NCBI RefSeq assembly: GCF_018336155.1
Contig: NZ_JAGYHF010000011.1
Coordinates: 62,001 to 126,000 of the forward strand
DNA from: Pseudomonas rustica
GTDB lineage: Bacteria > Pseudomonadota > Gammaproteobacteria > Pseudomonadales > Pseudomonadaceae
Direction of reading: 5' to 3'
DNA: 64,000 nt
The notes beneath the pieces are model-generated. The model saw only the letters and a program-made list of their open reading frames with translations, made no database searches and was not told where the DNA came from. Shown here in pieces: positions 57,975 to 64,000 of the stretch. Both the position numbers and the translations under genes were made by a program. Numbering within the stretch: position 1 is the stretch's first letter; each line of letters begins with the position of its first letter.

Positions 57975-58149
57975 GGGGCGGGGACTCAGGGTAATCGAGG
58001 GATGTCCCGCAGCCCTGGCATTGTGCGGCGGAACCGACCGAGTGGACTGCAACGCGGATGGATGGCGTTAACACTCAGGAAGGCCACAAATGGTACGTTT
58101 TTTTCTATTCAATTACCCGCACGTTTTCTGTTTGTGCGAGGCCGGCCGT

Positions 58150-58860
58150 TTAGATATACCCGGCCCGGGCGGCGGCAATGACCGCAGAGATCTTGTTGCA
58201 CACCTTGAATTTCTCGATCAGGTGCTGGACGTGATAATTCACGGTTCGCTCGCTGAGGCTGAGAATCTGGGAGATTTCGTAAGCGGTTTTCCCTTGCGCG
58301 GATAACCCCACCACTTCCAGTTCTCGCGGGGACAGATGAGGGCGGCGAGCCAGGGCTGGCTTGGGCAACGACTGAGCAAACAGATCTGTCATCAGGCTGG
58401 TGATATAGAACAGGCAGCCAAAATGTTCATAAAGCTCTATGGAATTGATCGGGCCGTCACCTCTGGCCAGGCTCAAGGTGCTACAGAGTCCTAACTCCTC
58501 GCGGTGAAAAGATTGTGACCAGCCGTAACGCAGGCCTTCTTTCTGCAATGCATTCCAGCGCTTGGGGGCATTTTCGTAAGCGGCTTTGTTCCACATGAAG
58601 GGCAACATTGACCCCGTGCAATGCTTGGTAATCGGATCAATTTCGTCAACCGGGTCTTGGGCGCATCGTCGTTTCCAGTCGTCGGAAAAGTTATTGATCT
58701 CCAAAGTATTGAAGTGCGCATCACGATAAGTGGAGGCCACGGTGATACTACAAAAGTTGAAGCCGATATTCTGAGCAAAGCTGAGCAGAATCGGGTAAGC
58801 GCTATCTATTTTTTTTGCGAACGTCAGTTGCCTTAACTGCGACTCCTTCCATTTTTCCAT
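58150..58860 (-). CDS. LuxR-type quorum-sensing regulator without a luxI partner (LuxR solo)
   Basis: Encodes 236 residues with an autoinducer-binding domain (1-165) and a C-terminal LuxR helix-turn-helix (LSPRELEVVGLSAQGKTAYEI then SERTVNYHVQHLIEKF). Of the invariant acyl-homoserine-lactone contacts, Trp62 (W57 of TraR), Asp75, Pro76, Trp90 and Gly113 are present, but the Y61-equivalent is Cys66. No luxI gene lies in the window, so this is a solo that may sense foreign AHLs or another molecule. An AT-rich 316-base spacer lies upstream. ATG at 58860. Confidence 0.9.
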   Translation of the reverse strand: MEKWKESQLRQLTFAKKIDSAYPILLSFAQNIGFNFCSITVASTYRDAHFNTLEINNFSDDWKRRCAQDPVDEIDPITKHCTGSMLPFMWNKAAYENAPKRWNALQKEGLRYGWSQSFHREELGLCSTLSLARGDGPINSIELYEHFGCLFYITSLMTDLFAQSLPKPALARRPHLSPRELEVVGLSAQGKTAYEISQILSLSERTVNYHVQHLIEKFKVCNKISAVIAAARAGYI

Positions 58861-59176
58861 TTCAAACGCTCCATAGGTTTTCGCTGGGGTGCGTTGGATC
58901 CAATGCGCACGAAGTCGAGTGTAGGACGTTTCCTACATGGTGCTGTGGAATTTTTTGCTCTTTGTGCTGATCTTTTTTTGTATAAACCGTTATTAGTAAC
59001 TGGGTTTTTATATGAAGGGTGTCATCCCAGTTTATTGATGTCCTATTCGGTTAATTGTGTTGGTAATACGGATCGTTTTAGTTGTATAAACGCGCGGCGT
59101 AATACCACTACAAAATGACGGTTTAAACAGGCTTTACTTTGCGAGAGACTAAGGCCATCGCCGAATGGAGCGCCCT
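58861..59176. other. AT-rich spacer upstream of luxR solo and fpr
   Basis: About 316 bases between divergent luxR and fpr are clearly AT-richer than surrounding genes (runs such as TTTTTTTGTATAAACC and TTTTTATATGAAGG). I see no lux-box dyad, no RNA gene, and only a short weak reading frame. It should contain both promoters. Confidence 0.5.
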
Positions 59177-59953
59177 ATGACCGCCAGCGCAGAAAAATTC
59201 ACCCGACAGACCCTGCTTGATGTGCAGCCGTTGACGCCGAACCTGTTCACCCTGCGTACCACTCGCGACGCAGGCTTCAGATTTCGTGCAGGACAATTCG
59301 CCAGATTGGGCGTCACCAAGGCCGACGGTAGTACGGTATGGCGTGCCTATTCGATGGTGTCTTCACCGTTTGACGAGTTTCTTGAATTCTTTTCGATCGT
59401 GGTGCCGGGCGGCGAATTCACCAGTGAACTGAGCCGGCTTGAAGCGGGCGATACCTTGCTGGTCGACCGTCAGGCCTTTGGTTATCTGACGCTGGATCGT
59501 TTTGTCGACGGTCGCGACCTCTGGCTGTTATCCACAGGCACCGGCGTGGCGCCGTTCTTGTCGATCCTGCAGGACTTCGAAGTCTGGGAGAAATTCGAGC
59601 GGATCATTCTGGTCTACAGCGTGCGCGAGGCCCGCGAACTGGCGTATCAACAGTTGATTGCGGAATTGGCGCAGCGTGACTATCTGGCCGAGCATGCCCA
59701 CAAGCTGCAATTTATCCCCACCGTGACCCGTGAATCTCATCCCGGCGCACTTAATGGGCGTATCACGACGCTGATCGAAAACGGTGAGCTGGAGCGTGCG
59801 GCCGGGGTTGAGCTGACGGCTGAGCACTCGCGAGTCATGTTGTGCGGTAATCCGCAGATGATCGACGACACCCGCGCCTTACTCAAACAACGAAACATGA
59901 GCCTGAGCCTGACGCGCAGGCCCGGGCAGGTGGCGGTGGAAAACTACTGGTAA
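59177..59953 (+). CDS. fpr: Ferredoxin-NADP+ reductase
   Basis: Encodes 258 residues, the normal bacterial Fpr size. FRFRAGQFARLGV and VWRAYSMVSSPFDEFLEFFS bind FAD; LLSTGTGVAPFLSIL is the NADP motif; the C-terminus RRPGQVAVENYW ends with the aromatic residue that stacks on the flavin. It shuttles electrons between NADPH and ferredoxin or flavodoxin and helps in oxidative stress. ATG at 59177 follows GGAG better than the ATG at 59165. Next to mscL and katB as at PA4613-PA4615 of P. aeruginosa, from memory. Confidence 0.93.
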   Translation: MTASAEKFTRQTLLDVQPLTPNLFTLRTTRDAGFRFRAGQFARLGVTKADGSTVWRAYSMVSSPFDEFLEFFSIVVPGGEFTSELSRLEAGDTLLVDRQAFGYLTLDRFVDGRDLWLLSTGTGVAPFLSILQDFEVWEKFERIILVYSVREARELAYQQLIAELAQRDYLAEHAHKLQFIPTVTRESHPGALNGRITTLIENGELERAAGVELTAEHSRVMLCGNPQMIDDTRALLKQRNMSLSLTRRPGQVAVENYW

Positions 59954-59982
59954 AAAAACGGCGCCTCGAAGGCGCCGTTTTC
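59953..59982. terminator. Bidirectional terminator between fpr and mscL
   Basis: AACGGCGCC (59957-59965), TCGAA loop, GGCGCCGTT (59971-59979) with A-run on the left and TTTT on the right. Works for the two convergent genes. Confidence 0.93.
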
Positions 59983-59994
59983 AATTCTGCCGGT

Positions 59995-60411
59995 TTATTG
60001 CGGCCGGTTGTTCTGCGCTTTGAGCAGGTCACGGATCTCGCCGAGCAATTCCTCTTCTTTGGTCGGAACCGGTGGCAGGGTAGGGGCCACGGCTTCTTCG
60101 CGTTTGAGGCGGTTGATGGCTTTAACGCCCATGAAGATCGCGAAAGCAACGATCACGAAGTCCAGAACGGTCTGCAGGAATTTGCCATAAGCCAGCACCA
60201 CCGCAGGCGCGGCGCCATCAGCGGCTTTTAGCGTGACCGCTAAATCACTGAAATCCACCCCACCGATCAGCAAGCCAATCGGCGGCATGATCACGTCACC
60301 GACAAACGACGAAACGATCTTGCCGAAAGCGGCACCGATGATGATACCGACGGCCATGTCGACCACATTGCCTTTGACCGCGAAGGCCTTGAACTCACTT
60401 AGCACGCCCAT
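59995..60411 (-). CDS. mscL: Large-conductance mechanosensitive channel MscL
   Basis: Encodes 138 residues. EFKAFAVKGNVVDMAVGIIIGAAFGKIVSSFVGDVIMPP is the conserved N-terminal amphipathic helix and first transmembrane gate helix; QTVLDFVIVAFAIFMGVKAINRL is the second; a charged C-terminal helix EEELLGEIRDLLK follows. The homopentamer opens on membrane tension after osmotic downshock. The 286-base spacer to katB holds no other gene that I can see. Confidence 0.97.
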   Translation of the reverse strand: MGVLSEFKAFAVKGNVVDMAVGIIIGAAFGKIVSSFVGDVIMPPIGLLIGGVDFSDLAVTLKAADGAAPAVVLAYGKFLQTVLDFVIVAFAIFMGVKAINRLKREEAVAPTLPPVPTKEEELLGEIRDLLKAQNNRPQ

Positions 60412-60697
60412 AGGTTATTTCCTTGTTACAGATGAGGTTGGTGTACGCAGTGTAAATCAGCAAAACGCGTCCTGCGCGAAACACCTTCTTACAATGCCCG
60501 TTTTTATCGACCCATTATTCGACGAATAGTTTGCAAAGTGCCACTAATCGCGCGCGAAATACGCCTTAACTCGCTGATCAGGAAGCCATTTTTTTCCATC
60601 ATGGCGTTGCGGATATTCTATTTAAGTTCTCCGGATTTGCCCTCTAGCCTCTGGTTGGCGCACCCGGATGCGCCCAAAATAAACAGAGGACTCTGAT

Positions 60698-62239
60698 ATG
60701 ACTGCATCCCTTGGCTTAGGGGCTTTTCCCCATCGCCGTACTCTTGGCGTACTCACCGCCAGCCTGCTGACCTTTAGCGTCAACGCGACACCCCTGACTC
60801 GCGATAACGGCGCGACGGTTGGTGACAATCAGAACTCGCAAACCGCTGGCGCCAACGGCCCGGTGCTGTTGCAGGATGTGCAACTGATCCAGAAGCTGCA
60901 GCGCTTCGACCGCGAGCGTATTCCGGAGCGCGTCGTTCACGCTCGCGGCACCGGTGCTCATGGCACCTTCACCGTCACTGACGACCTCAGTGATCTGAGC
61001 AAGGCCAAAGTCTTCGCTGCCGGGCAAAGCACGCCAGTGTTCGTGCGATTCTCGGCGGTGGTGCACGCTAACCATTCGCCGGAAACCCTGCGCGACCCTC
61101 GCGGCTTCGCCACAAAGTTCTACACCGCTGACGGCAATTGGGATTTAGTCGGTAACAACTTCCCGACATTCTTTATTCGCGATGCGATCAAGTTTCCAGA
61201 CATGGTTCATGCGTTCAAGCCCAATCCACGAACTAATCTGGATGATGATTCGCGGCGTTTTGATTTCTTCTCCCATGTACCGGAAGCGACCCGGACATTG
61301 ACCGAGTTATATTCCAACTCAGGCACGCCAGCCAGTTATCGTGAAATGGATGGTAATAGTGTTCATGCCTATAAGTTGATTAATGCCAAGGACGAAGTGC
61401 ATTACGTAAAGTTTCACTGGAAGAGTGTACAGGGTGTTAAAAATCTGACGCCTAAAGAAGTCAGTAAAGTCCAGGGTCAAGATTACAGTCATATGACCAA
61501 TGACCTGGTGGCGAACATCAACAAAGGCAATTTCCCGAAATGGGACTTGTACATTCAAGTGCTGAATCCACAAGATTTGTCCAAATTTGATTTCGATCCA
61601 TTGGACGCCACCAAGATCTGGCCAGGGATCCCTGAGCGAAAAGTTGGACAAATGGTGCTCAACCGCAATCCGGCGAACGTGTTCCAGGAGACCGAGCAGG
61701 TGGCCATGGCACCGTCCAATGTCGTGCCCGGCATCGAGCCTTCTGAAGACCGTTTGTTGCAAGGACGAATATTCGCTTACGCCGACACGCAAATGTATCG
61801 CGTGGGCGCTAACGCCCTGCAATTGCCAATTAATGCACCAAAGGTGGGCGTCAATAACGGCAATCAGGACGGCGCAATGAATAGCGGGGCGAGCAACTCC
61901 GGTGTGAATTATCAACCGAGCCGACTGCAACCGCGTGAAGAAACTCAGAGTGCGCGTTACAGCCAATCGGCGTTGTCTGGCAATACTCAGCAAGCGAAAA
62001 TTACACGGGAGCAGAACTTCAGGCAGGCCGGTGATCTTTATCGCTCCTTCAGCAAAAAGGAACGTCGTGACTTGATCGACAGTTTCGGTGGCTCGCTGGC
62101 GAGCGCGGATGACGAGAGCAAGCACATCATCCTGTCCTTCCTTTATAAGGCCGATCCAGAGTACGGCACCGGCGTGACGAAGGTGGCTAATGGTGACCTG
62201 AGTCGGGTCAAGGCCTTGGCGGCAAAACTGGTCGACTGA
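60698..62239 (+). CDS. katB: Catalase KatB, exported monofunctional type
   Basis: Encodes 513 residues, matching the length of KatB of P. aeruginosa. An N-terminal signal sequence (RRTLGVLTASLLTFSVNATP) suggests periplasmic export. Catalytic His81 lies in ERVVHARGTGAHG, the Asn in DLVGNNFPTFFIRDA, and the heme-ligating Tyr in RIFAYADTQ. It disproportionates H2O2. AGAGGA precedes the ATG. In P. aeruginosa katB is followed by ankB; here radA follows directly, after a small hairpin. Confidence 0.93.
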   Translation: MTASLGLGAFPHRRTLGVLTASLLTFSVNATPLTRDNGATVGDNQNSQTAGANGPVLLQDVQLIQKLQRFDRERIPERVVHARGTGAHGTFTVTDDLSDLSKAKVFAAGQSTPVFVRFSAVVHANHSPETLRDPRGFATKFYTADGNWDLVGNNFPTFFIRDAIKFPDMVHAFKPNPRTNLDDDSRRFDFFSHVPEATRTLTELYSNSGTPASYREMDGNSVHAYKLINAKDEVHYVKFHWKSVQGVKNLTPKEVSKVQGQDYSHMTNDLVANINKGNFPKWDLYIQVLNPQDLSKFDFDPLDATKIWPGIPERKVGQMVLNRNPANVFQETEQVAMAPSNVVPGIEPSEDRLLQGRIFAYADTQMYRVGANALQLPINAPKVGVNNGNQDGAMNSGASNSGVNYQPSRLQPREETQSARYSQSALSGNTQQAKITREQNFRQAGDLYRSFSKKERRDLIDSFGGSLASADDESKHIILSFLYKADPEYGTGVTKVANGDLSRVKALAAKLVD

Positions 62240-62255
62240 TAACGACGGAGCGCAA

Positions 62256-62278
62256 ACGGAGCCGGAATCAGGCTCCGT
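62256..62278 (+). terminator. Hairpin after katB
   Basis: ACGGAGCC (62256-62263) and GGCTCCGT (62271-62278) with a 7-base loop and no T-run. Probably a weak terminator or a spacer structure before radA. Confidence 0.5.
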
Positions 62279-62315
62279 CTGCGTTATCATCGCGGTTTTT
62301 GCCCCGGGGGTTCTG

Positions 62316-63683
<1,368 letters not shown>

Positions 63684-63691
63684 CCAGAGAT

Positions 63692-63778
63692 CCCCTGTAG
63701 GAGCTGCCGCAGGCTGCGATCTTTTGATCTTGAAACAAAGTCAAAAGATCGCAGCCTTCGGCAGCTCCTACAGGGGCA
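63692..63778. repeat. REPIN after radA
   Basis: CCCTGTAGGAGCTGCCGCAGGC and its reverse complement at the ends (63693-63714, 63756-63777), with GATCTTTTGATC-type inner arms. Between convergent radA and the PilZ gene. Confidence 0.9.
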
Positions 63779-63782
63779 ACCA

Positions 63783-64000
63783 TCAGATCTCGATCAACGC
63801 ACCCAACTCGCGCTCCAGCTCCTGCGGATCCGCCAGGTTCAGCTCGATCAAGCGTCGCAACCGCTGGATCGACTCCAGACTGATATGCCGGCAAACAAAC
63901 CCCAACTGGCCGTTCTCTTCGTGCGCCAACTGCACGTCCATCTCGATATCAATCTCATCGCTCAGATGAATGTCGACGAAGAAATCCTTCTCGGCATCCC
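63783..64000 (-). CDS. mapZ: PilZ-domain c-di-GMP-binding adaptor, MapZ-like (3' part, cut by window edge)
   Basis: Only the last 72 codons are present. The reading frame ends at the TGA complementary to 63783-63785. Translated, the segment DIHLSDEIDIEMDVQLAH, GQLGFVCRHISLESIQRLRR and IELNLADPQELERELG matches my recollection of the end of PA4608 (MapZ), and like PA4608 the gene lies beside radA. MapZ binds c-di-GMP and inhibits the chemotaxis methyltransferase CheR1. The N-terminal RxxxR and D/NxSxxG motifs needed to confirm binding lie outside the window. Confidence 0.85.
   Translation of the reverse strand, partial: DAEKDFFVDIHLSDEIDIEMDVQLAHEENGQLGFVCRHISLESIQRLRRLIELNLADPQELERELGALIEI

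Noticed and set aside
58894..59118. 74-codon frame in the AT-rich spacer before fpr
   Set aside because: No ribosome site, no similarity that I recognise, atypical codons; probably chance.

Overview
The window looks like chromosome of a Pseudomonas, most likely of the P. fluorescens group. Codon use is GC-rich throughout. The hrpB, cioAB, tesB, rhlE and fpr-mscL-katB-radA-mapZ genes have a Pseudomonas character, and the last block resembles the PA4615-PA4608 order of P. aeruginosa as I remember it. Intergenic spaces are studded with REP/REPIN palindromes typical of fluorescens-group genomes. I see no rRNA, tRNA, insertion sequence, prophage or CRISPR array.

Layout. 1-3.6 kb: end of a fieF-type cation efflux gene, a small lipoprotein, an unusual inverted-repeat element, and the helicase hrpB. 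3.7-14.4 kb: the most unusual region, a leftward accessory cluster. It holds a 2Fe-2S ferredoxin, a heme-oxygenase-like di-iron enzyme, three different ATP-grasp ligases, an EamA exporter, a Tat-exported class V PLP enzyme resembling PvdN, and MFS transporters at both ends, with a divergent HxlR regulator. It reads as a biosynthetic pathway for a small peptide or modified amino acid that is assembled in the cytoplasm, oxidised, exported and finished in the periplasm; I recognise no characterised cluster with this composition. 14.4-20.2 kb: a LysR regulator divergent from a PuuC-like aldehyde dehydrogenase, then a NitT/TauT-type ABC importer.

20.3-34.8 kb: mostly housekeeping or poorly known genes: an EEP-family phosphatase, a YciC-like membrane protein, a DUF2076 protein, a NYN-domain protein, a 3'-5' exonuclease, an EamA exporter, an RhlE-type helicase, a BaiN-like flavoprotein, a histone-deacetylase-like amidohydrolase, a GNAT enzyme, tesB with a HAD phosphatase, a secreted alpha/beta hydrolase, and two tandem YpfJ-type zinc metallopeptidases.

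34.9-47.7 kb: a catabolic island. An IclR regulator sits between a leftward flavin dehydrogenase/aldo-keto reductase operon and a rightward Gfo/Idh-TIM barrel-EamA operon; matching IclR-like palindromes precede both. Next comes a quinate/shikimate module: an MFS importer, quiC (3-dehydroshikimate dehydratase), a TetR regulator, and a second-copy type aroE and aroQ. A shared sequence motif precedes both the MFS/quiC pair and aroQ. Together these genes can convert quinate or shikimate to protocatechuate.

47.7-64 kb: a DUF2442 protein, trmA with an NCS2 purine permease, a YolA-like secreted protein, a DJ-1/PfpI protein lacking the usual nucleophilic cysteine, an orphan HigA-like repressor, an EntS-like exporter, the cyanide-insensitive oxidase cioAB with a 55-residue small third gene and an upstream Anr box, rlmG, a LuxR solo, fpr, mscL, katB, radA, and the 3' end of a PilZ gene matching mapZ.
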